Shown here in pieces: positions 24,866 to 34,006 of a DNA stretch of 64,000 bases. The DNA comes from Haloarcula sp. H-GB4 (lineage in GTDB: Archaea; Halobacteriota; Halobacteria; Halobacteriales; Haloarculaceae). A model generated the notes under the pieces. It saw only the letters and a list, made by a program, of their open reading frames with translations. It made no database searches and was not told where the DNA came from. The DNA lies in the NCBI RefSeq assembly GCF_030848575.1, contig NZ_JAVDDX010000001.1, positions 1,116,001 to 1,180,000 on the forward strand. Direction: 5' to 3'. Every line of letters begins with the position of its first letter. Position 1 is the stretch's first letter. The translations under genes were made by a program, and so were the position numbers.

Positions 24866-25043
24866 TGGTGTCGTACCGTAGTTGCATGGAGGGTTTGAAC
24901 CTCACGGTGGCCCGTGGGTGGCTCTCATCCCGGCGAAAGCTCCTAAAAACCCACAGCCGAACAGGGTCCGAGACACGCAGCCACTGAAATGTGCCTTCTC
25001 AGCCGCTGAGATGGGTTTTCACTCTGTGGGAACACCCTCTCCC

Positions 25044-25083
25044 TTATATGTCACCGCGGTGCGGAACTCCATATGTGAGGTGA
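25044..25083 (+). promoter_or_regulatory. Promoter and ribosome binding site of the DoxX-like gene pair
   Basis: A TATA-like TTATAT at 25044-25049 is followed about 28 bases later by GAGGTGA (25077-25083), a strong complement to the 16S rRNA 3' end. That site is five bases before the ATG at 25089. This marks a short-leadered rather than leaderless mRNA and settles the start at 25089 over the long upstream ORF extension. The rest of the gap 24866-25043 holds nothing recognised. Confidence 0.6.
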
Positions 25084-25088
25084 CACAG

Positions 25089-25613
25089 ATGTCCTATCAA
25101 GCGGCGAACCCCCTGGCAGACGACTTCGAACTCGAGCTCGGCGGGGCTTGGACCGCGTACTGGCTAGCGTTCCTGCGTGTCGTAACCGGCTGGTGGTTCT
25201 TCCACTCAGGCGTAACGAAGCTCATCGAAGACGGACTGGCCTACAGCTACGGGCCGATGTATCTCAAGCAGATGACTGGCACGGCACTCGGTCCGATCCC
25301 CGTGCTGATGGGCGAACACCTGGGCTGGCTCATTCAGGCGATGGTCCCGCTCGGAGAGACGCTCATCGGGCTCGGACTGATGGTCGGCGCACTGGTCCGA
25401 CTCGCCTCCGTGTTCGGGGTCTTCTTCATGTCCCTGTTCTGGATCGGCAACGCGGAGTTCGGCCATGGGCTGGTCAACAGCGACTTCATGGGCATACTAC
25501 TGTTCGTGACGATGATCGTGCTGGCCACCGGTCGCTACTACGGCCTCGACGCGATCATCGAGAAGACCAAACTGGTCAAACGACACCCGAAACTCAGGTA
25601 CCTGCTCGGTTAA
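25089..25613 (+). CDS. DoxX-like (DoxD-type) membrane protein
   Basis: From the ATG at 25089 the product has 174 residues. An N-terminal cytosolic stretch precedes four membrane helices. The first carries WLAFLRVVTGWWFFHSGVTKLIEDG, typical of DoxX proteins; later helices include GETLIGLGLMVGALVRLAS and GILLFVTMIVLATGRYYGLD. DoxX/DoxD proteins are associated with quinone-linked redox enzymes, for instance thiosulfate:quinone oxidoreductase. Here no catalytic partner is adjacent, only a small membrane protein 14 bases downstream. The exact reaction is unknown. Confidence 0.82.
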   Translation: MSYQAANPLADDFELELGGAWTAYWLAFLRVVTGWWFFHSGVTKLIEDGLAYSYGPMYLKQMTGTALGPIPVLMGEHLGWLIQAMVPLGETLIGLGLMVGALVRLASVFGVFFMSLFWIGNAEFGHGLVNSDFMGILLFVTMIVLATGRYYGLDAIIEKTKLVKRHPKLRYLLG

Positions 25614-25627
25614 GGAAGTGACCACCA

Positions 25628-25924
25628 ATGCAACAACACACCACCGTCATCGACAAAGCGGCGATGGCACTCAGCGGCGGACTGATGCTGCTGGGCGTCG
25701 TCGTCCTCGGCATCGTGGAGATACTGGCGGGTAAGCCCTACAGCGCGGCACCGCTGACGAACGACGCGGGCGAGATCATCGCGACCCCGATGATCGATCC
25801 GACGCTCCGGACCGGGCTGGTCTTGGCCGGCCTCTTGGTCCTGGCCCTGTACGGGGTCTACAGGCTCGTCGCCCCAATGAAGGACGAGGCGGCCACGACG
25901 CAGCAAGAAATCACGGCAGACTGA
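25628..25924 (+). CDS. Small two-helix membrane partner of the DoxX-like protein
   Basis: This 98-residue protein has two membrane helices (about 13-32 and 63-83) flanking an external loop of about 30 residues (ILAGKPYSAAPLTNDAGEII) that could face the outside. A GGAAGTGACC sequence just upstream provides a weak ribosome binding site. It is 14 bases after the DoxX-like gene. The spacing mimics DoxDA-type subunit pairs, in which a large and a small subunit work together, but I see no direct homology to DoxA. Confidence 0.65.
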   Translation: MQQHTTVIDKAAMALSGGLMLLGVVVLGIVEILAGKPYSAAPLTNDAGEIIATPMIDPTLRTGLVLAGLLVLALYGVYRLVAPMKDEAATTQQEITAD

Positions 25925-26075
25925 GCAGTTCTCGTTTTCGCTGTTGTAACCCGACGTGTCGAGCCTGTCTACAGAAGTGATAGTGGGTGCCGCTCCACCC
26001 CACCGATTCCCCACTAACAATGTATTTACTGTGGCCATATTAATCAGGTGGGGTAGTTTCTAATTCTGATAGAGC

Positions 26076-26102
26076 CCACCACAACGCTCATTTCTGTGGT
26101 GG
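26076..26102 (+). repeat. Hairpin in the leader of the membrane hydrolase gene
   Basis: CCACCACA (26076-26083) and TGTGGTGG (26095-26102) form a perfect 8-base stem around an 11-base loop. The hairpin ends 13 bases before the ATG at 26116. It could be an operator, or an RNA hairpin affecting initiation. A TATA-like CATATTAATC lies at about 26035. The gap 25925-26115 shows nothing else. Confidence 0.4.
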
Positions 26103-26115
26103 TAGTGATAGCTAT

Positions 26116-26811
26116 ATGCCTTCGCTGGTGGTTCACTACGCTTTTGTTGGGTTACTCGCTGCAACGCTGCTGGGTGCTGCCTTCGATAAGCGGTCGCTGC
26201 TCCTGTCGATACTCGTCGTCACGTTCCCCGATGTAGACGCGTTCCTCGGCCTCTACTGGCAGGCCGGCCACCGGGCTGCGACGACGAATCTCGTCATCCC
26301 GGCAGTGCTGGCGCTCCTCATTGGAGTCGACCTGTACGTGCGTGAGGAATCGTATATCAAGGGCCGCTGGGGGGCGTACGGTGTTCGAGTCAGCTGGTTC
26401 TGTGTCGTGGTGTATGTGGTAGGGCACGTCCTGCTGGACCTGATTACGGGCGGTGCGAACCTCTTCTGGCCACTGTACGACCAGTTCTATCAGCTCAACG
26501 GCCACCTAGAGCTGTCGAGCCAGCGTGGGATTGTCCAGACGTTCATCGAGCTGCCTGAGCCGCCCGCTCAGACGTCCGGCGGCACTGGTACGGGCGGGGC
26601 AAGCGGCGGCTCGACCACGCAGTCGATGGGTAACTCCAACGAGGTGCAAATGAGTACCGGCATCGACCCCAATCCAGGCCAGTCGGAACCTGAGGCCGTC
26701 GACCGCGTGTTCCCAATCGCCCGGAGCGGCTGGGAACTGGTCGTCCTCGTCGTCGGGACGCTCGCCACCGCTGCTCGTCTTCGCATCGGCCACGACCTCC
26801 CGGACGAGTGA
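26116..26811 (+). CDS. Membrane-bound metal-dependent hydrolase (YdjM/DUF457-like)
   Basis: The 231-residue protein has several membrane helices. The family signature includes His and Asp residues in membrane-adjacent positions: VVHYAFVGLLAATLLG at the N-terminus, TFPDVDAFLG with the conserved PDxD, AGHRAATTNLVIP with the HR motif, and VGHVLLDLITGG with the HxxxD. A Gly/Ser/Thr-rich insert (about 152-178) separates the last helix. These residues are thought to bind metal in the LexA-regulated YdjM group; the substrate is unknown. It lies 72 bases before the phosphatidyltransferase gene on the same strand. Confidence 0.8.
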   Translation: MPSLVVHYAFVGLLAATLLGAAFDKRSLLLSILVVTFPDVDAFLGLYWQAGHRAATTNLVIPAVLALLIGVDLYVREESYIKGRWGAYGVRVSWFCVVVYVVGHVLLDLITGGANLFWPLYDQFYQLNGHLELSSQRGIVQTFIELPEPPAQTSGGTGTGGASGGSTTQSMGNSNEVQMSTGIDPNPGQSEPEAVDRVFPIARSGWELVVLVVGTLATAARLRIGHDLPDE

Positions 26812-26883
26812 TGGACCGCCGGTCGGCACTGCGGACCGTTCGCTTTCGAGTCCTTCATATACGCCGTGGCCAACCGGGGAAGC

Positions 26884-27570
26884 ATGGGCTTCGAGGTACG
26901 CCGACGACTCAGTGTCGCCGACACGGTGACGTTGTTCAACGCCGTCGTCGGGTTCGTTGCCGGAGCCATCGCCTTCACTGACCCGCATCTGGCCGCTCGG
27001 CTCATTCTGCTGGCGGTTATCGCCGACGCTATCGACGGAATCGTCGCCCGGAACGGCGATAGCTCGGCGGTCGGCCCGCTGCTTGACTCTGTGACTGACG
27101 TGGTCTCCTTTGGCGCGACACCGAGCCTCTTCCTGTACGTACTGTTGACAGAGGCGTACGGCGGTATCGAATCCGCCCATCCTGCCGTGTTCGTCGGCCT
27201 CGCGTTGCTCGCCTCTGCGTACGTCGTGTGCTCCATCGTCAGAACAGCGTTCTACTCGACGTATTTCGATGCACCTGACGAGCGGCCGGGAATGCCGAAC
27301 ACGCTCGGGAGTATCATCATCGCAACGGCGTATTTGAGCGGCATCACGAATCCGCTCGTCTTGAGTGTCGGCGCGCTCGCCCTCTCGCTGGCGATGATTG
27401 CACCCTTCGACTACCCCAAGCCGGGGCCGAAACACGCCATTCCGATGGGTGTTGTGCAAGCGGTCGCCGTCGTCGCGCCAACGGCGTTATTCCGTGCTGG
27501 ACCGCGAGTGATGCTTGTCATCGCTTTGCTGTTTTTCGCGCTCAGCCCGTGGTTCTATCTCGGAGACTGA
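26884..27570 (+). CDS. pssA: CDP-alcohol phosphatidyltransferase (archaetidyl/phosphatidylserine synthase type)
   Basis: From the ATG at 26884 the product has 228 residues with about six to seven membrane helices. The catalytic CDP-alcohol motif D-G-x2-A-R-x8-G-x3-D-x3-D is present as DGIVARNGDSSAVGPLLDSVTD (about residues 52-73). SFGATPSLFLY follows it, as in phosphatidylserine-synthase-like members. In archaea such enzymes attach serine or a similar alcohol to CDP-archaeol. An alternative start six codons upstream at 26866 is possible. The specific head group is inferred from resemblance to the PssA branch. Confidence 0.85.
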   Translation: MGFEVRRRLSVADTVTLFNAVVGFVAGAIAFTDPHLAARLILLAVIADAIDGIVARNGDSSAVGPLLDSVTDVVSFGATPSLFLYVLLTEAYGGIESAHPAVFVGLALLASAYVVCSIVRTAFYSTYFDAPDERPGMPNTLGSIIIATAYLSGITNPLVLSVGALALSLAMIAPFDYPKPGPKHAIPMGVVQAVAVVAPTALFRAGPRVMLVIALLFFALSPWFYLGD

Positions 27571-27694
27571 GCTACCTGCAACAGAAGCCGTTCGTTTTCC
27601 GTCATACTCGCCACACCACCATCTTCCGCACTATGTCTGGTGGTTTAAAGTCTGTTAACCGCATACACGTGGAGTACGGAGCTCAACAGTAGGA

Positions 27695-29428
27695 ATGGAC
27701 TTCCAGTTCTCTTGGTACCTGTATATCCCGCTTCTATCCGCTGTAGTTTCGCTTCTCATCGCTGGCGTTGGCGTGCATTACCGCGAGTGCACGGGTTCTC
27801 GCTCGCTCGCTTTTTTGATGCTTGCAATCGCATGGTGGTCAGTAATCTCTCTGATTGAACTCGGGTCGACTGACCTTGCAACCAAGCGCCTTGCACTCAA
27901 GCTCATGTATCCGGCAATTGGCGTCGTTCCTGTCGTGTGGCTCCTGTTTGCCATCCAGTACACGGGCCAGACCCGCCTTCCGACTCGCAAGGTACTGGGA
28001 GGCATACTCCTTGGGCCTGCCCTGATGGTTCTGCTCGCATGGACGAACCAATACCACGGGCTGTTCTGGTCCTCGATGGAGCTGACGTTTCAGGGATCAC
28101 TTGTCGTTCTGGCGACAGAGCGAGGGCCCGCGTTCTGGGTATGGACCGCCTACGCGTATGTCGTGATGGCTGTCGGGACCGGTCTCATGTTGAAGTTGGC
28201 GCTGTTCTCAGGACGTGTCTACCGTAGCCAGGCCATCGGACTCAGCTTAGCAGCACTCCTCCCGTGGACGGGGAACATTCTCTATCTGACTGGCGTTTCA
28301 AGCGTGTTTGACCTGACCAAGATAGGATTCGTATTCAGTGGGGTCCTTCTGGGGGGTGCTATTTTTCGCCGGCAATTGCTGCAAGTCATTCCTGCAGCCC
28401 GAGAGATTGCCCGAGATGAGATCGTCGCCTCAATGGCGGAGGCCGTCATCGTCGTCGACGAACAGGGGACCATAGTCGATCTCAATCCACAGGCAAAAGA
28501 CATTATGAGCGCCTCACGCTCGGAATGTATTGGCCAACCTCTCAAGGATTTGCTCCCCAGTCTGGCAGCTCTCCGTGACGCACCAACCGACGACCCCCCG
28601 GACCGAGCCGAACTTACCATCTCTGTAGATGGCGAAGACCGAGCATACGAAGTCCGGTTGACGCCGCTATACCGTGGCTACGGTACAGTCACCGGACAGC
28701 TACTCACACTCACTGACGTAACCGAGCGCAAAGAGCGCGAACAGCGCATTGATCGCCAGCGCCAGCGACTGGAGGTCGTCAACCGTGTCCTTCGTCACGA
28801 CATCCGTAACGATATGCAGGTTATTCTGGGGACCGCTGAGAACCTTCTCATGTCACAGCAAGACCAGCCACAAGTGAAGCGAATCAAACGGAAAGGCGAG
28901 GACATTATTACATTAAGCGAGAAGGCCCGCGATCTTGAACGGTTTGTCGGGAACGGGACAGCCGAAACGACGACTGTTGATATCAGTGCTGTCATTGCAG
29001 ACGTAGTTGCTGACCTCGAACAAACGTATCCAGACGCGGAATTTCACGTCGAGCGACCCGAAACGGCGGCGGTGTCCGCTATTGATTTGGTTGACTCCGC
29101 GCTGCGAAACGTTCTGGAAAACGCGGCCGAACACAATGATCAGGCGGTCCCGGAGGTAGCGGTGACGGTTAGGAGGGACACTGATGGACACGGGGACGTC
29201 ATAATCGAGATTGCCGACAACGGTCCTGGGCTCCCTGACCGGGAACAGGAGGTGATCGAAACGGGGACAGAAACGGCACTCAAGCACAGCAGTGGACTGG
29301 GTCTCTGGATCGCCTACTGGACGATCACCAACTCCGGGGGAGCGATCACGTTTACCGAGAATACGCCACGGGGCTCGGTCATCACGATTCGCCTGCCACC
29401 TGCTTCAGCAGCACAGCCGCAGCCGTGA
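27695..29428 (+). CDS. Sensor histidine kinase with N-terminal 7TM sensor domain and PAS domain
   Basis: The protein has 577 residues. Seven hydrophobic helices fill about residues 7-225 (histidine-kinase N-terminal 7TM type). A PAS domain follows at about 245-345 (VASMAEAVIVVDEQGTIVDLNPQAKDIM). The H-box is VLRHDIRNDMQVILG at about 367-381. The ATPase domain has an intact N-box (NVLENAAEHN), G1 DNGPGLP and G2 SSGLGLWIAY. It should autophosphorylate in response to a membrane or intracellular signal. No response regulator is adjacent, as is usual for haloarchaeal kinases. The signal is unknown. Confidence 0.92.
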   Translation: MDFQFSWYLYIPLLSAVVSLLIAGVGVHYRECTGSRSLAFLMLAIAWWSVISLIELGSTDLATKRLALKLMYPAIGVVPVVWLLFAIQYTGQTRLPTRKVLGGILLGPALMVLLAWTNQYHGLFWSSMELTFQGSLVVLATERGPAFWVWTAYAYVVMAVGTGLMLKLALFSGRVYRSQAIGLSLAALLPWTGNILYLTGVSSVFDLTKIGFVFSGVLLGGAIFRRQLLQVIPAAREIARDEIVASMAEAVIVVDEQGTIVDLNPQAKDIMSASRSECIGQPLKDLLPSLAALRDAPTDDPPDRAELTISVDGEDRAYEVRLTPLYRGYGTVTGQLLTLTDVTERKEREQRIDRQRQRLEVVNRVLRHDIRNDMQVILGTAENLLMSQQDQPQVKRIKRKGEDIITLSEKARDLERFVGNGTAETTTVDISAVIADVVADLEQTYPDAEFHVERPETAAVSAIDLVDSALRNVLENAAEHNDQAVPEVAVTVRRDTDGHGDVIIEIADNGPGLPDREQEVIETGTETALKHSSGLGLWIAYWTITNSGGAITFTENTPRGSVITIRLPPASAAQPQP

Positions 29429-29623
29429 TGCCTGCTATTGCCGGCACCTGTCATTGGTACCCTGAAATATGCAAGGGACAATCGGGTGGCAAACACATTC
29501 TCTGTGCGCCCACCTCAGAAGTAGTCACAGACGGTAGACAGCCAACGGATTGCCTTTCTGGCTCTTGTACGCTGTCAGCAGGTGTGAATCTCAACAGCGC
29601 CGATTCAGTAGACGCCGAATCAC

Positions 29624-30400
29624 TCAGACCGCATCCTCGATAAACGACGCCATACTGTCATTGAACGCCTCAGCTTGTTCGACCATCGCTAAGTGGGCGG
29701 CATCGGGGACAAACGATACCTCCCCGTGAGGTGTCTCACGGGCCAGCGTCTCGTGATACGCACGCGGGGTCAGTTTGTCGTGCTCGCCACAGATGGCCAG
29801 CACAGGGACATCAATCTCGCCGAGTCTGTCGCGCACATCGAACTCGTGACAGGTCATGAAATCGCGCCGGGTCACGGCCTGCCCGACCGCCGCCATCTGC
29901 TCGCGGGAGCGGGCGAGGGCCTCGTGATCCGTGTCGTGGAACAGGCGGTCCCGTTCGTGTAAGAACTCGACAGCACGGTCCCAGTCGGTTGCAAGCCACT
30001 CCTGCAGTCCTTCGAACACCGGGAGTTCAGGGCCAGTTCCAAGTAGAACCACCGCTTCGGGCATCCAGTCTCGCTCAAGTACGACCCACTGGGCAACGGC
30101 CCCGCCCAGTGAATTACCGATCAGCACGTCCGCATCTGTCTCCCGCCCCACAGCGACCACATCGTCCGCGTAGGCGTCGAGTGTCGTGGTGCCGGCCTCG
30201 CTATCGACGTCATCGGAGTCTCCATGGCCTGACAAGTCCAGCGCGACGGCAGGATGGGTCGGTCCGGACGGGGCGTACTGGCGGCCCCACACGCGGTGTG
30301 TCGCCCCGCTGCCGTGGACATACAGCGCTGTTGGTCCGGTGGCAGTAGACTGCGTCTGTCTGTACGCTGTGACTCGCCCGTTGTGACTGACCCGTTCCAT
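29624..30400 (-). CDS. Alpha/beta hydrolase fold protein
   Basis: The 258-residue protein has the alpha/beta hydrolase layout. The oxyanion strand-loop is LYVHGSGATHRVWG at about 26-39. The nucleophile elbow is GNSLGGAVAQW with Ser at about residue 95. The acid region is AICGEHDKLTP, and the catalytic His lies in AAHLAMVEQAEAFN near the C-terminus. The triad appears complete, so it should be an active esterase, lipase-like or C-C hydrolase; the substrate is unknown. The 195 bases between this gene and the histidine kinase (29429-29623) contain no convincing gene. Confidence 0.88.
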   Translation of the reverse strand: MERVSHNGRVTAYRQTQSTATGPTALYVHGSGATHRVWGRQYAPSGPTHPAVALDLSGHGDSDDVDSEAGTTTLDAYADDVVAVGRETDADVLIGNSLGGAVAQWVVLERDWMPEAVVLLGTGPELPVFEGLQEWLATDWDRAVEFLHERDRLFHDTDHEALARSREQMAAVGQAVTRRDFMTCHEFDVRDRLGEIDVPVLAICGEHDKLTPRAYHETLARETPHGEVSFVPDAAHLAMVEQAEAFNDSMASFIEDAV

Positions 30401-30514
30401 GCGACACCGTTCGGAAGCGGTGTGGATAAAACGTTGGCGCGCTCAAAGAGAGTGTGAACCGCATTCAAGCAACTCCACTTATTTTTCCGCCGTATGGCGT
30501 ATTTTGGCGATGGG

Positions 30515-30522
30515 TTTATATA
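30515..30522 (+). promoter_or_regulatory. TATA box of the Hsp20-like/cdc48 operon
   Basis: TTTATATA lies about 29 bases before the ATG at 30548, a strong TATA match at leaderless spacing. There is no Shine-Dalgarno-like sequence in front of the ATG. This suggests robust constitutive transcription of the downstream chaperone genes. Confidence 0.65.
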
Positions 30523-30547
30523 CTTGTATCGCTTACTTTGAGTTAGC

Positions 30548-30793
30548 ATGACTTCAGAACAGCAGTTGTTCGACGAGACGCCCCTCCGCCGATTCGAGTA
30601 CGACGACAGTGTCGTGTTCGCGGCGGACGTGGGACCTGCCGCCGATGCGAGTGTCGATGTGGTCGACGGGACCGTCATCGTCGTCGCTGACGGCCACCAG
30701 TACGAACAAGAAATCCCCGCTGGCGACGCACGAGCGTTTATCAACCACGGGGTTCTCACTATCGAACTGTCAGAGAGCGAGGGAGATTACTGA
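30548..30793 (+). CDS. Hsp20/alpha-crystallin-like mini-protein
   Basis: The 81-residue acidic protein is almost entirely short beta strands: [39 protein letters not shown], and [13 protein letters not shown]. The last strand matches the small heat-shock pattern FxNGVLTIxL, and the order of strands is that of a reduced alpha-crystallin domain. There is no C-terminal IxI motif, so large oligomers are unlikely. Its stop overlaps the cdc48 start (TGATG, one base shared), so the two are translationally coupled. A role as adaptor or client-presenting co-factor for Cdc48 is inference from this linkage. Confidence 0.6.
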   Translation: MTSEQQLFDETPLRRFEYDDSVVFAADVGPAADASVDVVDGTVIVVADGHQYEQEIPAGDARAFINHGVLTIELSESEGDY

Positions 30794-33066
30794 TGAGACT
30801 CACTGTTAAACCACTCAAACAGAAAGACGCCGGCCGAGGCCTCGCGGCTATCGACCGCGCCGCGATGGACGAACTCGAACTCGAGAACGGCGACTACATC
30901 GTTCTCGAAGGGAAACAGGACAGCCGCGCAGTCGCCCGGGTCTGGCCCGGTTACCCCGAAGACGAGGGGAAAGGCATCGTTCGTATCGACGGGCAACTTC
31001 GACAGGAGGCCAACGTCGGTATCGATGACCCGGTCAATATCGAAAAGGCCGATGTCAACCCCGCGACCTCGGTCACCGTCGCGCTGCCCCAGAACCTCCG
31101 GGTTCGGGGCAACGTCGGGCCGATGATTCGCAACAACCTCAGCGGCCAGGCCGTCACGCAAGGGCAGACAGTTCCGGTGAGCTTCGGCCTCGGACCGCTT
31201 TCCTCGATGTCCGGCCAGAAGATTCCGCTGAAGATCGCCGAGACAGAACCCTCCGGCACGGTCGTCGTGACTGACTCCACAGACATCCAGGTCAGCGAGA
31301 TGCCCGCCGAACAGGTCCACAGCGGCGAGGGCGCACCCGAAGCTCGCGACACGCCTGACGTGACCTACGAGGACATCGGCGGCCTCGACCGCGAGCTTGA
31401 ACAGGTCCGTGAGATGATCGAGCTGCCGATGCGCCACCCCGAACTGTTCCAGCAGCTCGGTATCGAGCCGCCGAAAGGCGTTCTCCTGCACGGCCCGCCC
31501 GGCACTGGCAAGACACTGATGGCGAAGGCCGTCGCCAACGAGATCGACGCGTACTTCACCACGATCTCCGGGCCGGAGATCATGTCGAAGTACTACGGCG
31601 AAAGCGAGGAGCAACTCCGCGAAGTCTTCGACGAGGCGTCGGAGAACTCCCCCGCGATCGTCTTCATTGACGAAATTGACTCTATCGCCCCGAAGCGCGG
31701 CGAGACGCAGGGCGACGTGGAACGCCGCGTCGTCGCCCAGCTGCTCAGCCTGATGGACGGGCTTGAAGAGCGTGGGCAGGTCATCGTCATCGGCGCGACG
31801 AACCGCGTCGACGCCATCGACCCGGCGCTGCGCCGTGGTGGCCGCTTTGACCGCGAGATCGAGATCGGTGTCCCAGACAAGGAGGGCCGCAAGGAGATCC
31901 TGCAGGTCCACACCCGCGGGATGCCCCTCTCCGAGGCGATCAACATCGAGAACTACGCCGAGAACACCCACGGCTTCGTCGGCGCTGACCTCGCCTCTCT
32001 CACGAAAGAAGGGGCGATGAACGCACTCCGCCGTATCCGCCCCGAACTCGACCTCGAATCCGACGAGATCGACGCCGAGGTGCTTGAACGCCTGGAAATC
32101 AGCGACAAGGACTTCCGCGAGGCGATGAAGGGCATCGAGCCCTCCGCGCTCCGGGAGGTCTTCGTCGAAGTCCCGGATGTCACCTGGGACTCTGTCGGCG
32201 GACTCGAAGGCACCAAGGAACGGCTCCGGGAGACCATCCAGTGGCCCCTAGAGTACGAAGACGTATTCGAGTCGATGGACCTCGAAGCCGCAAAGGGCGT
32301 GCTGATGTACGGCCCACCCGGCACTGGGAAGACGCTGCTGGCGAAGGCCGTCGCCAACGAGGCCCAGTCCAACTTTATCTCTGTGAAGGGACCGGAACTC
32401 CTGAACAAGTTCGTGGGCGAGTCCGAGAAGGGCGTCCGCGAAGTGTTCAGTAAGGCCCGCGAGAACGCCCCGACTGTGGTGTTCTTCGACGAGATCGACT
32501 CCATTGCTGGCGAACGTGGCGGCGGCACGACCGACTCCGGCGTCGGCGAACGCGTCGTCTCCCAGCTCCTGACGGAACTGGACGGCATCGAGGAGATGGA
32601 GAACGTCGTGGTCGTCGCGACCACGAACCGGCCGGACCTCATCGACGATGCACTCCTGCGCCCCGGGCGGCTCGACAGGCACGTTCACGTGCCCGTCCCG
32701 GACGAGGAAGCCCGGCGCGCCATCTTCCAGGTCCACACCCGTAGCAAGCCGCTGGCAGACGGCGTCGACCTCGACGAACTGGCCAGCCGAACGGACGGCT
32801 ACGTCGGCGCAGACATCGAAGCGGTCGCCCGCGAGGCATCGATGGCCGCGACCCGGGAGTTCATCAACAGCGTGGACCCCGAGGAGATCGGCGACAGTGT
32901 CAGCAACGTCCGCGTGACGATGGACCACTTCGAGCATGCGCTCTCCGAAGTCGGCCCCAGCGTCACCGAGGAGACCCGCGAGCGCTACGACGAGATCGAA
33001 CAGCGCTTCGACCGGGCAGAACCCGGCGTCACCGACGAAAGCACGGCCAGCCGAACCTTCCAGTAG
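30793..33066 (+). CDS. cdc48: Cdc48/VCP-type AAA ATPase (copy 1)
   Basis: The 757-residue protein has a CDC48 N-domain (about 1-185: double-psi barrel beginning [16 protein letters not shown]) and two AAA modules. D1 has GPPGTGKT at about 236-243, Walker B IVFIDEID and pore loop KYYG. D2 has [16 protein letters not shown] and pore loop KFVG. Each module carries the arginine-finger stretch ending RRGGRFDRE or RPGRLDR. The hexamer unfolds proteins, probably feeding the archaeal proteasome. Translation is coupled to the Hsp20-like gene. A paralogue lies at 44148-46265. Confidence 0.97.
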   Translation: MRLTVKPLKQKDAGRGLAAIDRAAMDELELENGDYIVLEGKQDSRAVARVWPGYPEDEGKGIVRIDGQLRQEANVGIDDPVNIEKADVNPATSVTVALPQNLRVRGNVGPMIRNNLSGQAVTQGQTVPVSFGLGPLSSMSGQKIPLKIAETEPSGTVVVTDSTDIQVSEMPAEQVHSGEGAPEARDTPDVTYEDIGGLDRELEQVREMIELPMRHPELFQQLGIEPPKGVLLHGPPGTGKTLMAKAVANEIDAYFTTISGPEIMSKYYGESEEQLREVFDEASENSPAIVFIDEIDSIAPKRGETQGDVERRVVAQLLSLMDGLEERGQVIVIGATNRVDAIDPALRRGGRFDREIEIGVPDKEGRKEILQVHTRGMPLSEAINIENYAENTHGFVGADLASLTKEGAMNALRRIRPELDLESDEIDAEVLERLEISDKDFREAMKGIEPSALREVFVEVPDVTWDSVGGLEGTKERLRETIQWPLEYEDVFESMDLEAAKGVLMYGPPGTGKTLLAKAVANEAQSNFISVKGPELLNKFVGESEKGVREVFSKARENAPTVVFFDEIDSIAGERGGGTTDSGVGERVVSQLLTELDGIEEMENVVVVATTNRPDLIDDALLRPGRLDRHVHVPVPDEEARRAIFQVHTRSKPLADGVDLDELASRTDGYVGADIEAVAREASMAATREFINSVDPEEIGDSVSNVRVTMDHFEHALSEVGPSVTEETRERYDEIEQRFDRAEPGVTDESTASRTFQ

Positions 33067-33123
33067 CGACGGTCGGCACACCACCGCTGATTTTTCCGCA
33101 CTGTAGGCACGTTTCCTGCTGCG

Positions 33124-33876
33124 TTATTGATCGTCAGCCCTGTCAAGCGTGATTTCGCGACATTCGTAGGCTTCCTTGGTCGCACCGGACCCGCCGACAG
33201 TGACTGGTCCATCGTCGGTCTCGATGGTGAGTGACCGTTCAGCCGGGTTCTTGCTCGATGCGGGATAGACGAGACTCTGCCGGGCGTTTATCACCGGTCC
33301 AGATATCGTCGTTTCAGTACGGTCCGGAGTCGAGAGTACCCGAGCGCGGGCAGTGATCGGTGTTCCTGCCCGTAGCGCCAGCGCCGCCATGAGCACTGCG
33401 AACTGAAACGCGGAAAAGGTCCGCGGGAACGCACATACGTCGGCGACATAGCGTTCCGTCCCCATCAGCCAGTGACTACCGAGAAACATCGTGAATTCGT
33501 CGTGTGCGAGATTCCTGTTGTCGAATTCAGTCGCCTGATAGTCTGCTATCGAATCAGTCAGCATATCGGAATGACCAGTGAGTCCACGCTGGGTATCGGC
33601 GGTGACGAGCAGTGGGGTGATGCCGCTCTCGATTGTCCTGACCGCCGTTGCGATATCCTCGTATGCGGGCGTCGGTCCTGTCTCATCGCCATGGACCAGT
33701 AGCAACACCAGCACATCCCGCTTGATAGCGGCGCTGAGTTGCGGCACAAACTCTGAGAGAGACAATTTCGGGACCGCAATCGTGAGGCTCCCCTCGGCAC
33801 TGTCGATAAGCGATTGTATTGCATCGATGACTGCCGACTGGGTCCGATGGATTTCCAGCCCCGGTTGTGCCATCAT
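33124..33876 (-). CDS. TrmB C-terminal sensor-like protein lacking an HTH domain
   Basis: From the ATG pair at 33876 the product has 250 residues. The first half (LEIHRTQSAVIDAIQSLIDSAEGSLTIAVPKL) resembles the PLD-like effector-binding domain that follows the winged helix in TrmB sugar-sensing regulators. A second beta-rich half contains TVGGSGATKEAYECREITL. No helix-turn-helix precedes it. The ORF extends upstream to 34092, but that part runs through the promoter and into the divergent kinase gene and looks non-coding. A TATAAA at 33898-33903 (minus strand TTTATA) is 25 bases upstream of the start, supporting 33876. It may act as a non-DNA-binding sensor. Confidence 0.62.
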   Translation of the reverse strand: MMAQPGLEIHRTQSAVIDAIQSLIDSAEGSLTIAVPKLSLSEFVPQLSAAIKRDVLVLLLVHGDETGPTPAYEDIATAVRTIESGITPLLVTADTQRGLTGHSDMLTDSIADYQATEFDNRNLAHDEFTMFLGSHWLMGTERYVADVCAFPRTFSAFQFAVLMAALALRAGTPITARARVLSTPDRTETTISGPVINARQSLVYPASSKNPAERSLTIETDDGPVTVGGSGATKEAYECREITLDRADDQ

Positions 33877-34006
33877 CAGAGGATACACTGCCACGTGTAT
33901 AAATCGTCCCCTGAATTGGGCGCTACCGTCGCTGAGACAGGGAACTGTCATCAATAGATATGGTCGTGGTGTAACTTCTTTATGCGTGTGTCTCCTCGAA
34001 AAGGTG

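Noticed and set aside
23096-24898. 600-residue forward ORF opposite rtcB
   Set aside because: It is antisense to the complete rtcB gene with all catalytic motifs; long shadows are common in GC-rich genomes.
29425-29643. 72-residue forward ORF after the 7TM histidine kinase
   Set aside because: Unusual composition, overlaps the end of the alpha/beta hydrolase gene, no support for coding.
30787-31971. 394-residue reverse ORF opposite cdc48 copy 1
   Set aside because: It is antisense to a fully conserved AAA ATPase; no recognisable domain.
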